Source: an uncultured Alphaproteobacteria bacterium
Lineage (GTDB): Bacteria > Pseudomonadota > Alphaproteobacteria > Rickettsiales > Midichloriaceae
DNA length: 50,807 nt
Assembly (NCBI GenBank): GCA_903887235.1
Contig: CAISOX010000076.1
Location: 1 to 50,807, forward strand
Direction of reading: 5' to 3'
The notes beneath the pieces are model-generated. The model saw only the letters and a list, made by a program, of their open reading frames with translations. It was not told where the DNA came from and ran no database searches. Shown one piece after another: positions 1-8,964 of this stretch; position 1 is the first letter of the stretch, and each line of letters starts with the position of its first letter. Both the position numbers and the translations under genes were made by a program.

Positions 1-91
1 AATAGTAATAGTTTTTATTTAAATTTTCAGGATTTAAATATTGTTCAGGAGGTTAAAATGTAATATAATCAGGATCGGTAATTAATAAAAA

Positions 92-907
92 ATGTCTCTC
101 TTTTTGAGTCATTTTTGGTCTGACTCATTGGGGTCACTTCAAATACAAGCTGATTTAAAAACTTTTTCTGCTTTAAATTGTTATGGAATGACAGTACTCA
201 CATCATTACCCATTCAAAACACAACCGGTGTATCAAAAATTTATGATTTACCTAATGAATCAATAGCTGAGCAAATAAGCTCCATTATAGAAGATATTGG
301 TGTTGATGTAATAAAGATTGGTATGTTACATAGACCTGAAATAATTGAAATTGTGCATACTAAATTAATTGAATGTTCTACTGTGCCAATAATAACCGAC
401 CCTGTAATGTTTGCAAAAAGTGGAGATTTATTATTGCAAGAGGTAGCTCTAGAATCTCTAAAGAGCAAAATATTACCTATTTCCACAATTATCACTCCAA
501 ATATTTATGAAGCACAATATCTATCGGGGCTTAAAATTATTTCTAAAAATGACATGATTGCAGCTGCGAAAAAAATTTCTATATACGGTTCAGGTTTTAT
601 TGTAATCAAAGGTGGTCACCTAGAGAAAGAAGAAGATTGTTGGGATCTATTATATGATTGTAAGAATCAAAAATCTCATTGGTTTTCAAATAAAAGAATA
701 CAAACAAAAAATTTACATGGCACTGGGTGCACATTCTCTGCTGCAATTGCATCTTATATAGGTAATAAATTTTCTATTTATAATTCAGTAAAGAATGCAA
801 ATTCATATATTAATAAAGCTATTGAAAGTGGCTCTAAATATAAACTAGGTGAGGGTTCTGGTCCTGTGGATCATTTTTATTTTATGAAGGAAACTAAATG
901 CAAATAA
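92..907 (+). CDS. thiD: Hydroxymethylpyrimidine (phosphate) kinase, 5' end replaced by IS sequence
   Basis: ThiD phosphorylates HMP and HMP-phosphate in the pyrimidine branch of thiamin synthesis and salvage; it is cytosolic. From residue 18 the protein reads IQADLKTFSALNCYGMTV, the usual ThiD continuation, and near residue 213 it has the catalytic loop LHGTGCTFSAA. Residues 1-17 come from an IS terminal sequence, so the normal GSDSxGGAG substrate loop is missing and only chance letters (SDSLGSL) remain. A good Shine-Dalgarno (aggagg) with an ATG at 58-60 lies upstream but meets TAA at once; the trace tcaggatcgg there looks like the old GS part of the motif. The stop overlaps tenA by 10 bases, which suggests an operon. 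The frame is open, but loss of the loop makes activity doubtful. Confidence 0.75.
   Translation: MSLFLSHFWSDSLGSLQIQADLKTFSALNCYGMTVLTSLPIQNTTGVSKIYDLPNESIAEQISSIIEDIGVDVIKIGMLHRPEIIEIVHTKLIECSTVPIITDPVMFAKSGDLLLQEVALESLKSKILPISTIITPNIYEAQYLSGLKIISKNDMIAAAKKISIYGSGFIVIKGGHLEKEEDCWDLLYDCKNQKSHWFSNKRIQTKNLHGTGCTFSAAIASYIGNKFSIYNSVKNANSYINKAIESGSKYKLGEGSGPVDHFYFMKETKCK
93..141 (-). mobile_element. Solo IS3-type terminal sequence at the thiD 5' end
   Basis: These 49 bases are close to the reverse complement of the segment at 21712-21761. Both share the stretch tgtctctctttttgag, then gtctga, and end in a ggggg-like run followed by cacttca. The terminal signature TGAAGTG-CCCC fits IS3-family inverted repeats. 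No transposase is attached, so this is a scar. It supplies the present ATG and first 16-17 codons of the thiD reading frame. Similarity to 21712-21761 is seen directly; the IS3 label is inferred from the transposase remnant at 19005-19313 and its nearby end. Confidence 0.65.
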
Positions 908-1536
908 TTGACTTTTTTGATTTTATAAAAGACATCTACCAAAAAATACTTAATTGCGATTTTAATAAAGAGTTAGCTAGTGGGTTTTTAACAAAGCCAG
1001 CTTTTGAAAGATATATGCAGCAAGATTCTTTATATCTGGTTGATTTTGCAAAAGCTTTGGCGATTACAGCAACGAAAAGCCAAAATCTAAAACACTTTTC
1101 TCAATTATTGCAGCTTGCAGACGGCGCTCTAATGGCAGAGAGAGAACTACACCATTATTACTTCAAAGAATTTAACATAAAGCCTACAGACGTAAAAAAT
1201 AATGCATGCATAGCATATACTAACTTTCTTTTAACAACTGCTTATGCAAATAGTTATGAAGAATCATTAGTAGCATTACTTCCATGCTTTTACATTTATC
1301 GAGAAGTTGGTAATAGTATCAAAAAACAATCTCTTTCAACAAATCCATATTCAATGTGGATAACCACCTATTCAGGTACAGAATTTTCTGATGCTGTTGA
1401 TATTATGTTAAATATAACTCAACAAGCGGTATTAAATATTTCTCCTAATTCCACCAAAGGCATAAGATTATTAGAATTATTTAAACTGTCCTCAGAGTTA
1501 GAGTTATTTTTTTGGAACGATTCATATATTGGTTGA
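898..1536 (+). CDS. tenA: TenA-family aminopyrimidine aminohydrolase / thiaminase II
   Basis: TenA proteins hydrolyse aminopyrimidine breakdown products of thiamin to HMP for salvage, or cleave thiamin itself. The 212-residue length is normal for the family. The expected catalytic Cys is in ALLPCFYIYREVG (Cys130), with a C-terminal acidic and aromatic segment ELFFWNDSY where the family has its Glu. Its ATG lies inside the end of thiD, so the two are translationally coupled. The pair would turn salvaged pyrimidine into HMP-PP if ThiD still works. No thiE or thiC is in the window. The family call is confident; which of the two TenA reactions it performs cannot be told from sequence alone. Confidence 0.88.
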   Translation: MQIIDFFDFIKDIYQKILNCDFNKELASGFLTKPAFERYMQQDSLYLVDFAKALAITATKSQNLKHFSQLLQLADGALMAERELHHYYFKEFNIKPTDVKNNACIAYTNFLLTTAYANSYEESLVALLPCFYIYREVGNSIKKQSLSTNPYSMWITTYSGTEFSDAVDIMLNITQQAVLNISPNSTKGIRLLELFKLSSELELFFWNDSYIG

Positions 1537-1691
1537 TTTGTTGCTATTTTTTTCTTCACTTTGATTAACCTATTTTATAGTTGGCTTTTGCTCTCTTGTA
1601 CATCTTATTTCTTATCTCCAGCTCGAGTTAACTATTGGCAACCAATTGGAAAAATAAATTAACTTGATGGCATTTCATAGATATTAAATTT

Positions 1692-2817
1692 TTATCCAGA
1701 TTGCAATTTTAGTCCTTTACCTGCAGTTGATTTTACAAGCACAGCATGAATAAATTCATCAATATCGCCATCTAAAACCGCAACGGTATTAGATGTTTGA
1801 TGCTGAGTGCGCAAGTCTTTAACCATTTTATAGGGGTGTAGAACATAAGAGCGTATTTGATTGCCCCAGCCTATTTCTGTTTTCTCTGCATTCTTTTTAT
1901 CATCCTTATCTTCAAGCTTTTTTAATTCAAATTCATATAATTTCGATTTAAGCATAGAGATACATTCTTCTTTATTCTTATGTTGCGATCTACTATTTTG
2001 ACACTGTACAACTATTTTTGAAGGTAAGTGAGTTATTCTTACGGCACTATCAGTTGTGTTCACGTGTTGTCCACCAGCACCTGAGGAACGGTAAGTATCT
2101 ATTCTCAAATCAGCTTCAATTATTTCAACTGAAATATCATTATCAATTTGCGGGTAAATCCACACACTGGCAAAACTTGTATGACGTTTACCAGCGCTGT
2201 TAAATGGTGATACTCTAACAAGTCTGTGCACTCCTCTTTCAGTTTTTAACCATCCAAAAGCATTTTTTCCATGTATCTTAAAGGTAACTGATTTAATCCC
2301 AGCCTCTTCACCAACTAAGCTATCAATGATTTCATATTTAAAATTATGCCTTTCTATCCATCTTTGGTACATTCTCATTAGCATAGAGGCCCAATCATCG
2401 CTTTCAGTTCCACCAGCACCAGAATGAATTTCTAAAAAGCATCCTTTTTCATCAAGCTCTCCACTTAATAAACATTCAATTTCTTGAACTTTAACAGATT
2501 TTTCTAATTCTTTTAATTGTTCAAGCGTCTCCTTATATATTTCTTCATCCTCTTCTGCTTCAGCAAGCTCAATCATCTCTAAGTATGCCTGTAAATTTTC
2601 ACTTATAGATATAATGTTTTGAATGTTTGTCTCTAAATAGGTCTTTTCTTTTAATATTGCCTTCGCTTGATTTTGATTTGACCATAAATTAGGATCTTCT
2701 GCTTTTTGTGAAAGCTCTTGTAGTCTTTTTTTTGCAACTTCTAAGTCAAAGATAACCTCTGAGTAGCTCTAAAGACTTTTCTATGCTATCCTTAATGTTT
2801 AAAATTTCTGTGTCCAT
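1692..2817 (-). CDS. prfB: Peptide chain release factor 2, with programmed +1 frameshift
   Basis: RF2 terminates translation at UGA and UAA. The gene starts at ATG 2817-2815, reads 23 codons to an in-frame TGA (2748-2746), then continues in the +1 frame from GAC for a full product of about 374 residues. The downstream frame has the codon-recognition tripeptide SPF (RVSPFNSAGKRH) and the peptidyl-tRNA hydrolysis motif GGQ (SGAGGQHVNTTDSAVR). Upstream coding fits RF2, with PNLWSNQNQA similar to the family's DPxxWxD region. Only 16 bases separate it from divergent murB. The frameshift is the family's normal autoregulation, so this is a functional gene and not a broken one. Confidence 0.95.
2745..2760 (-). 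promoter_or_regulatory. RF2 programmed +1 frameshift site
   Basis: On the minus strand the site reads AGA GGT TAT CTT TGA C. It has the Shine-Dalgarno-like agagg, the slippery CTT and the in-frame TGA followed by C, as in the classic prfB site. When RF2 is scarce, the ribosome slips from CTT to TTT and reads GAC, which restores the long frame. This is direct sequence evidence plus well-established biology. Confidence 0.95.
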
Positions 2818-2833
2818 ATTTCAATAATATACG

Positions 2834-3727
2834 ATGCCTTTTATTGACACATTACCAAAAATCAGAGGAAAGTACAGAGAAAATGCAAATGTTGGCAAAA
2901 TGTGTTGGTTTAAGACGCATAGTATTGCTGACGTTTTATTTATTCCACAGGATATTGATGATTTAAAATATTTTTTGTCCAGTAAACCTAAAGATATACT
3001 AACTTTTGTTATGGGTGCCGGTTCAAATTTATTAATTCGTGATGGTGGTTTTAAAGGGGTAGTTATAAGATTGGGAGCAGGATTTAATTATGTACACCAC
3101 AATGGGAGTGATGTCATAGCTGGCTCTGCATGCTTAGATTTAAATGTGGCAAATTATGCAGCTAATAACTCTATAGCAGGGCTTGAGTTTTTTGCAGGAA
3201 TTCCTGGAAGTATTGGAGGTGCATTGGCCATGAATGCAGGAGCCTACAACAATGACACATCATCAATACTAATTGAAGCAAAGGCAATCAATATGACTAC
3301 AGCAGAAATGAGAATATTTTCAAATCATGAAATTGGATATTATTATCGCGGAAAAAAGTTAACTAATGATTGGTTATTTTACGAAGCAAGGTTTCATGGT
3401 AAGCAAGGAGATAAACATGAAATACAAAAAGCTATCAAAGAAATTCAAGAAAAACGATCTTCTACTCAACCAATAAAATCTAAAACTGGAGGCTCGACTT
3501 TTAAAAATCCAATTAACCATAAAGCGTGGCAACTTATAGATCAATGTGGATTGCGTGGCATAAAAATTGGAGGTGCAAAATTCTCTGAATTGCATTGCAA
3601 TTTCTTAATAAATGAAGGAGAGGCAACGGCATCAGATTTAGAGCATTTAATCAATTTAGCAAAAGAAAAGGTAAAGAATAAATTTGATATAAATTTAGAA
3701 GAAGAAATAAAAATTATAGGTAATTAA
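2834..3727 (+). CDS. murB: UDP-N-acetylenolpyruvoylglucosamine reductase
   Basis: MurB reduces the enolpyruvyl product of MurA to UDP-MurNAc, an early cytosolic step of peptidoglycan synthesis using FAD and NADPH. The 297 residues include the FAD-binding GAGSNLLIRDGG (61-72), GIPGSIGGALAMNAGAY (122-138), the tyrosine-arginine segment YYYRGKK and the proton-donor Ser in GGSTFKNP (Ser221), with a late Glu near 290. The length and single-domain form fit type IIb MurB enzymes. The ATG at 2834 lies directly next to the divergent prfB start, so promoters of the two genes must overlap or lie inside the coding ends. Together with the dap operon at 33-37 kb, it argues that this organism still makes at least some peptidoglycan. 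Confidence 0.95.
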   Translation: MPFIDTLPKIRGKYRENANVGKMCWFKTHSIADVLFIPQDIDDLKYFLSSKPKDILTFVMGAGSNLLIRDGGFKGVVIRLGAGFNYVHHNGSDVIAGSACLDLNVANYAANNSIAGLEFFAGIPGSIGGALAMNAGAYNNDTSSILIEAKAINMTTAEMRIFSNHEIGYYYRGKKLTNDWLFYEARFHGKQGDKHEIQKAIKEIQEKRSSTQPIKSKTGGSTFKNPINHKAWQLIDQCGLRGIKIGGAKFSELHCNFLINEGEATASDLEHLINLAKEKVKNKFDINLEEEIKIIGN

Positions 3728-3973
3728 TAATTAATTGCAATAATGACCAAAAAAATTAATGGTACTACTAATTGCCATTGTCGTAGTTATATCAATTCTC
3801 CCTTGTAAAATATATATAACAGAGGTGGTGTTAAAAATGCTTCTAAGAAATGGACAATGCCAATAAAAAATTAGCCATGGCTTTAAACCAATTTGAAATT
3901 TTATGTGGAGATTCAGGATATGATTTAGTAACAAAAATAATTTATCTTACACAAAGAATATGATTGATACAAA

Positions 3974-5284
3974 TTAGATATTATTATTTGATTTCCATTC
4001 GTTAAATTTAATCATAGCATTTTCAACTTGTATTGCTTTTTTATTTTCCCCTTTTTTTGTGTTTATATCAGGAAATAAACCAAAATTTATGTTCATCGGC
4101 TGAAAATTTATAGCGTGGGATTCATCGGTAATATAATTGGCTAAAGCACCTAAAGCTGTATATTTACTAATAATAGGTGCCAGCTTATTGTTTAATTCAT
4201 ATGACATATATAAACCTGATAATAATCCTATAGCAGCACTTTCTACATAGCCCTCTACACCTGTTATTTGTCCAGCAAATTTTAGTTTCGAATTATTTTT
4301 GGCACTCAAATTGGCATTAAGCACCTTAGGACTATTTATAAAAGTATTTCTATGAATGCCTCCAAGCCTAGCAAATTCAGCATTTTCTAAGCCAGGAATT
4401 GTTTTAAAAATTCTTTGCTGCTCACCATATTTCATTTTTGTTTGAAACCCAACAACATTGTATAATGTACCTTCTTTATTGTCTTGCCTTAGTTGAACCA
4501 CTGCATATGCTCTTGAACCAGTTTGCGGATTTGTTAACCCAACTGGCTTCATTGGGCCAAATCTTAAAGTTTCCCTACCTCTTTCTGCCATAACCTCTAT
4601 AGGCAGACATCCATTGAAATAAGGAGTGTTTTTTTCCCATTCCTTAAATTCTACCTTTTCTGCTCCTACTAAATTATCAACAAATTTATAATACTCCTCT
4701 TGCGTCATTGGACAATTAATATAATCTTTTCCATCTCCTTTATCGTACCTAGACTGGAACCAAGCTATATCAAAATTTATACTGTCCTTATAAATTATTG
4801 GAGAAATTGCATCAAAAAATGCTAAAAAATCCTCATTTTCACATATTCTCAAAATTTCAGATGCAAAAACTTCTGAAGTAAGCGGACCTGTCGCAATTAT
4901 CACATTTCCCTCAGGAATATGATCTACTCTCTCTCTAATTAAATTAATATTAGGGTGATTAGTTATTTTTTCTTCAATTATATGGGAAAATAACTCCCTA
5001 TCTACCGCCAATGCCGAACCTGCAGGAACTTTAGCTACATCTGCAGAATTCATGATTAACGAATCTAATTTTCTCATTTCTTGGTGAAGCAGCCCTATTG
5101 CTACCTTCGGATCATCAGAACGCAAAGAATTTGAACATACCAATTCCGCTAGGCCATCAGTCTTGTGCGCAAATGTACTCTCTACCCCCCTCATCTCATA
5201 AAGGGTAACTTCTATACCTCTTTGTGCAAGCTGCCAAGTGGCTTCACAACCAGCTAAGCCTCCTCCTACTATTTTGACTTGCAT
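3974..5284 (-). CDS. trmFO: Folate-dependent tRNA (uracil-54-C5) methyltransferase TrmFO
   Basis: TrmFO uses methylene-tetrahydrofolate and FAD to make m5U54 in the T-loop of tRNAs. The protein is 436 residues, the usual size, and begins [18 protein letters not shown], a dinucleotide-binding motif. It keeps the conserved [11 protein letters not shown] (Cys50) and the later [14 protein letters not shown] cysteine. The C-terminal part has [18 protein letters not shown], typical of the GidA/TrmFO superfamily. It lies 8 bases downstream of rplY on the same strand and is probably cotranscribed. FolD at 10.1 kb can supply its methylene-THF. Confidence 0.95.
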   Translation of the reverse strand: MQVKIVGGGLAGCEATWQLAQRGIEVTLYEMRGVESTFAHKTDGLAELVCSNSLRSDDPKVAIGLLHQEMRKLDSLIMNSADVAKVPAGSALAVDRELFSHIIEEKITNHPNINLIRERVDHIPEGNVIIATGPLTSEVFASEILRICENEDFLAFFDAISPIIYKDSINFDIAWFQSRYDKGDGKDYINCPMTQEEYYKFVDNLVGAEKVEFKEWEKNTPYFNGCLPIEVMAERGRETLRFGPMKPVGLTNPQTGSRAYAVVQLRQDNKEGTLYNVVGFQTKMKYGEQQRIFKTIPGLENAEFARLGGIHRNTFINSPKVLNANLSAKNNSKLKFAGQITGVEGYVESAAIGLLSGLYMSYELNNKLAPIISKYTALGALANYITDESHAINFQPMNINFGLFPDINTKKGENKKAIQVENAMIKFNEWKSNNNI

Positions 5285-5292
5285 TTATTTAA

Positions 5293-5922
5293 TTATTTGC
5301 TTTCTGCCTTTTGTTCTTTGTTTTCAGTTGCTTCATCACCTACTCCCTTCTCTTCTTCTTTTTCTTCAACTCTTCCTGCAATTGCTAAAATGGTAAAGTT
5401 ATCCTTATCAACTGGTACCACTCCTTCTGGCAGTATCAAATCACTTATATGGACGTTCCTTCCAATCTCGAATCCGGAAATATCAATTTCTAAATACTCA
5501 GGGATATTTTGTGGTATGCAATTCAAACTTATATACTTTCTTACAATATTGAGTATTCCACCTATTTTTATTCCAGGAGATTTGTCTTTATTGATTACCT
5601 TAACCCTAACTGCAACCTTGATTGGAATGTTTTCCTTTATTAACTGAAAATCTATATGAATGGGATTATCAGTAACAGGATCTGTTTGCACTTCCCTAGA
5701 TATAACTTTTAGAATTTTTTTACCAAGTTTTACCTCTAAAAGCCTAGATAATAAATTTCCCTTGTGGTACTCTTTCAAAAAATCTTTATAAATCAAGCTA
5801 ATCATGTGATTTTCATCAAATCCATAAATTATTGCTGGTATTTTTCCTTCTTTTCTTAATGCTCTCGCAGAACCAGTTCCTGATCCTTTTTTTTCTTCAC
5901 CTATTAATACAAACTCCGTCAT
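5293..5922 (-). CDS. rplY: Ribosomal protein bL25, long (Ctc/TL5) form
   Basis: bL25 binds 5S rRNA in the large ribosomal subunit. The start ATG at 5922 gives MTEFVLIGEEKKGSGTGSA, and the N-terminal L25 domain includes ARALRKEGKIPAIIYGFDE, the diagnostic segment. A second beta-rich domain follows and reads SPGIKIGGILNIVRKYISL, as in the CTC-type long form, and the protein ends in a short acidic, Glu- and Lys-rich tail. An in-frame GTG at 5934 would add four residues, but the ATG is preferred because the L25 fold begins there. trmFO follows directly. Confidence 0.93.
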   Translation of the reverse strand: MTEFVLIGEEKKGSGTGSARALRKEGKIPAIIYGFDENHMISLIYKDFLKEYHKGNLLSRLLEVKLGKKILKVISREVQTDPVTDNPIHIDFQLIKENIPIKVAVRVKVINKDKSPGIKIGGILNIVRKYISLNCIPQNIPEYLEIDISGFEIGRNVHISDLILPEGVVPVDKDNFTILAIAGRVEEKEEEKGVGDEATENKEQKAESK

Positions 5923-6112
5923 AATTTTATACACCTAAAAACTAGTAAAAATGATATATTCTTATATATTACTACTGATTGTTTTGCAATAACTATTTGC
6001 CACTTTGAATCAGAAACTTACTCTTACACACTTCAAAAAACAGATACCTATACTGTCAAACCAAATTCAGTAGTAAATATTTAAAATATTGATGCTATCG
6101 TAAATGTAACGA

Positions 6113-6325
6113 CTAATCGTTAAGAACTACAATGTTATCAGCAGAAGTTTTATCATTCTTCTTTATCAATGTGTACTCAACTTTTTGATTTTCATGAAGC
6201 TCATCTATTCCTGAATTAGAAAGTGCCGAACTGTGAACAAAAACGTCTTTTTTGCTATCTTTAGGAGTTATAAAACCATAACCCTTAGTAGAATTATACC
6301 ATTTTACGGTACCTGTATGTCTCAT
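6113..6325 (-). CDS. cspA: Cold-shock domain protein (CspA family)
   Basis: A 70-residue single cold-shock domain protein that binds single-stranded RNA or DNA and acts as an RNA chaperone. It starts MRHTGTVKWYNSTKGYGFI; RNP1 is KGYGFI (14-19) and RNP2 is VFVHSS (28-33). It stands alone, with about 170-190 bases of non-coding sequence on each side. A long 5' leader that could form a thermosensor, as in enterobacterial cspA, cannot be judged here. Confidence 0.95.
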   Translation of the reverse strand: MRHTGTVKWYNSTKGYGFITPKDSKKDVFVHSSALSNSGIDELHENQKVEYTLIKKNDKTSADNIVVLND

Positions 6326-6460
6326 TTGTAACCTTTAATATGTTAATTAATTCAACATTATCAATAATTTCTTAATCTCAAGAATAAGAAGTAACCGACA
6401 ACATCTATACACTAATTTTAGTGCACTGAGAGATTATATTATACTAATTAGCTAAAAACA

Positions 6461-6495
6461 AGGTGTGAGTGCATTTATTGTAAAAATAAACACCT
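6461..6495 (-). terminator. Possible intrinsic terminator after dnaB
   Basis: Just past the dnaB stop, the minus strand reads AGGTGT, an AT-rich middle with TTTATT and AATAAA, then ACACCT, followed by TGTTTTT. The six-base outer stem and the inner AT stem with a bulge precede a T-run, as expected for a weak Rho-independent terminator of the hemE-dnaB transcript. The pairing was found by eye only. Confidence 0.4.
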
Positions 6496-6497
6496 AC

Positions 6498-7934
6498 TCA
6501 ATTTTCTAAATTATCAAATGCTGTTGTTTTATTATCATATCTCAAGTGAAAATTTCCCACTGGTCCATTTCTTTGTTTTGCTATTATTATTTCTGCTATA
6601 TTTTCTACCTTCTCCATCTTTTCTTGCCAATCTATCAATTTTTTCTCATCTGTTGAAGGTATTTTTCTACTTAAATAATATTCTTCTCTATAAATAAACA
6701 TTACTATATCTGCGTCTTGTTCTATATTTCCACTTTCCCTTAAGTCTGACAGAAGTGGTCTCTTGTCCTCTCTAGACTCCACCGCTCTTGATAATTGCGA
6801 AGCAGTAATAACCGGTATATCTAATTCCTTTGCTATTGCCTTTAGTCCCTGCGAAATCTCTGCTATTTCTTGAACCCTATTTTCCTTATTTCTTCCTGTA
6901 CTATTTATTAATTGCAAATAATCTATCACCAACAATCCAATATTATGTTGCCTTTTCATTCTTCTAGCCTTTGTTCTAATTGCTGATATTGTCAAGGCTG
7001 GTGTGTCATCTATGATTATAGGTAATTCATTAAGCGTAGAAATCTGTTCTGATAAATTTTTAAATTCTCCTTTATTTACTTTTCCTATTCTTATTTTAGA
7101 ACCGTCTATTTTTGTCTCTATTGCTAATATCCTAAATGCCAATTGCTCTGCTGACATTTCTAATGAAAAAAAACAAATAGATTTCTTTTTTGTATCTTGT
7201 TCCTTAGATTCTTTAACAAAAGATTTTGCCGCCCTTAGCATAATGTTTACTGCAAGTGCTGTTTTTCCCATGGATGGTCTCCCTGCTATTATTATTAAAT
7301 CTGAACTTTGAAAACCTCCTGTGTATTTATTTAAATCTATATAGCCCGTTTCTATTCCACTTATTTCTCTTTTGCTTTTTATTGACTTCTCTATTCTTAC
7401 TAATGCTCCCTTTATTGAATCTGTTAAGCTATATACTTTATTATCATAATTTCCACTACTTGCTAATGTATAAAGTTCGTGCTCCATAGCCTCTATTATA
7501 TTTTCCCCTCCCTCTTCTATTTTTTCTTCTTTCGCCTTTAATATACTTTCTTCTCCTATATCTATTATTTTTCTTCTTAAATATGTATCATATATATTTC
7601 TTGCTAACGTCCTTATATCAGTACTTAATTGCGATTCCTCCACTAGTTTTAATAAATACTCATAACTATTTATTTGTGCATCTTTAAAAATTTCTTCTTT
7701 GGCAAAATAATTTTTGATTGTTATTGGGTCTGAAACTAATCCTTTATCCATTAATTTACCTATCCCTTGGTATATTTTTGCATGTAGTGGTAAATAAAAA
7801 TGTTCTTCCTTAAGAACGTCTCCTATTTTATTCATGTTTTCATTATTATTTAACAATAAACCTAGTAGATTTTGTTCTGCTTCTATATTATGTGGCCTTG
7901 TTTCTATATTTTTTTCTTTATCTTTTCCTTTCAT
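6498..7934 (-). CDS. dnaB: Replicative DNA helicase DnaB
   Basis: DnaB is the hexameric 5'-3' helicase that opens the replication fork. The 478 residues show the N-terminal DnaB domain (ETRPHNIEAEQNLLGLLL), a linker, and a RecA-like ATPase with Walker A GRPSMGKT (218-225), followed by ICFFSLEMSAEQLAFR, LLVIDYLQLI (Walker B) and SDLRESGNIEQDAD. The start overlaps the end of hemE by 17 bases, so the two are cotranscribed. That places the helicase gene about 1 kb from the candidate origin upstream of hemE. No intein or truncation is seen. Confidence 0.97.
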   Translation of the reverse strand: MKGKDKEKNIETRPHNIEAEQNLLGLLLNNNENMNKIGDVLKEEHFYLPLHAKIYQGIGKLMDKGLVSDPITIKNYFAKEEIFKDAQINSYEYLLKLVEESQLSTDIRTLARNIYDTYLRRKIIDIGEESILKAKEEKIEEGGENIIEAMEHELYTLASSGNYDNKVYSLTDSIKGALVRIEKSIKSKREISGIETGYIDLNKYTGGFQSSDLIIIAGRPSMGKTALAVNIMLRAAKSFVKESKEQDTKKKSICFFSLEMSAEQLAFRILAIETKIDGSKIRIGKVNKGEFKNLSEQISTLNELPIIIDDTPALTISAIRTKARRMKRQHNIGLLVIDYLQLINSTGRNKENRVQEIAEISQGLKAIAKELDIPVITASQLSRAVESREDKRPLLSDLRESGNIEQDADIVMFIYREEYYLSRKIPSTDEKKLIDWQEKMEKVENIAEIIIAKQRNGPVGNFHLRYDNKTTAFDNLEN

Positions 7935-8964
7935 ACTCTTTTACAATACTTATTAATTCTTCTACTTTTTCCACTCTACTTTCTGGTAACATCCCATGTC
8001 CCATGTTGAATATAAACCTTCCCTTTGAAAAAGTATCCAATATTTTTATCACCTTTTTCTTCATGTCAGGAGAACTTGTTGTCATTATTACATTATCTAA
8101 ATTTCCCTGTATTGTTGCACTTTTCTGCAATTTTTCCTTTGCCCATTCTATTGGCACTGTATGATCTATTGCTATTATATCTGTTTTGACTTTTTTGACA
8201 AAATCTTCATATTTTACCCCTGCTCCTCTTGGAAAAGTGTTTATTATTATATCTTTTTTATAATCTCTTAATTCTTCTATTATATTTTGTGTTGGTTTTA
8301 TCACTAACTCTTCGAATTCCTCTTCTGCTAATATTCCTGCCCATGAATCAAATAATTTAACTATCTCCACCCCTTGATCAATCTGTCCTTTTATATACTT
8401 TTTTGTTTCTTTTGTAATTAATTCTATTACTTTTATAAATTTATCTTTTTCGTTAAAATATAATTTCCTTACCTCGTTAAAATCTCTTGATCCTCTTCCT
8501 TCTATTACATAACATGCAACTGTAAAGGGAGACCCTGCAAATCCTATTATTGCCTTTTCTTGATGCTTTATTTCTATTTCTTTACGTACTTTTTCTATTC
8601 CTTCATATACCTTTTTATAAATACTTGATGTATCTATTCCTTTTTGTAGCTTCTCCATTCTTTTTTCATAGTTTTCTAAAAATACTGGACCCTCTCCTTT
8701 TATAAAATTTAACTCTAATCCCATTGCAAAAGGTACTATTAATATATCCGAAAATATAATTGCCGCATCTAAATTGAATCTTCTAAGTGGCTGAAGCGTT
8801 ATCTCTTTCATTGAATCACTATTTAAGCACATTGATAAAAAAGATTCATGTTTTTCTTTTTCATCTCTGTATTCTTTAAGATACCTGCCAGCTTGTCTCA
8901 TAAACCAAATTGGAATAGAACGTGGTTGTTTGTTTCGTACTTCTTCTATTATTAATTTTTTCAT
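7918..8964 (-). CDS. hemE: Uroporphyrinogen decarboxylase
   Basis: HemE decarboxylates the four acetate side chains of uroporphyrinogen III to give coproporphyrinogen III in heme synthesis. The 348-residue protein starts near the signature IPIWFMRQAGRYLKEYR (residues 18-34), followed by AAIIFSDILIVPFAMGL, GFAGSPFTVACYVIEG, KLFDSWAG and the late NMGHGMLPES. Length and motifs are normal. It is the first gene of a hemE-dnaB unit, and the 239 bases before it carry the oriC candidate. In Caulobacter and Rickettsia the origin also lies beside hemE. Confidence 0.96.
   Translation of the reverse strand: MKKLIIEEVRNKQPRSIPIWFMRQAGRYLKEYRDEKEKHESFLSMCLNSDSMKEITLQPLRRFNLDAAIIFSDILIVPFAMGLELNFIKGEGPVFLENYEKRMEKLQKGIDTSSIYKKVYEGIEKVRKEIEIKHQEKAIIGFAGSPFTVACYVIEGRGSRDFNEVRKLYFNEKDKFIKVIELITKETKKYIKGQIDQGVEIVKLFDSWAGILAEEEFEELVIKPTQNIIEELRDYKKDIIINTFPRGAGVKYEDFVKKVKTDIIAIDHTVPIEWAKEKLQKSATIQGNLDNVIMTTSSPDMKKKVIKILDTFSKGRFIFNMGHGMLPESRVEKVEELISIVKEYERKR

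Noticed and set aside
1537-1691. Search for a gene or RNA between tenA and prfB
   Set aside because: No frame, tRNA-like fold or clear terminator was found; the genes converge here.
3731-3934. 67-residue minus-strand frame after murB
   Set aside because: Composition is hydrophobic by AT bias, no ribosome site, no recognisable motif, and it lies in a gap between converging genes.
3850-3963. 37-codon plus-strand frame starting MDNANKKLAMALNQF
   Set aside because: Protein-like, but very short, no clear ribosome site and no family known to me; could be a gene remnant. Not strong enough to list.
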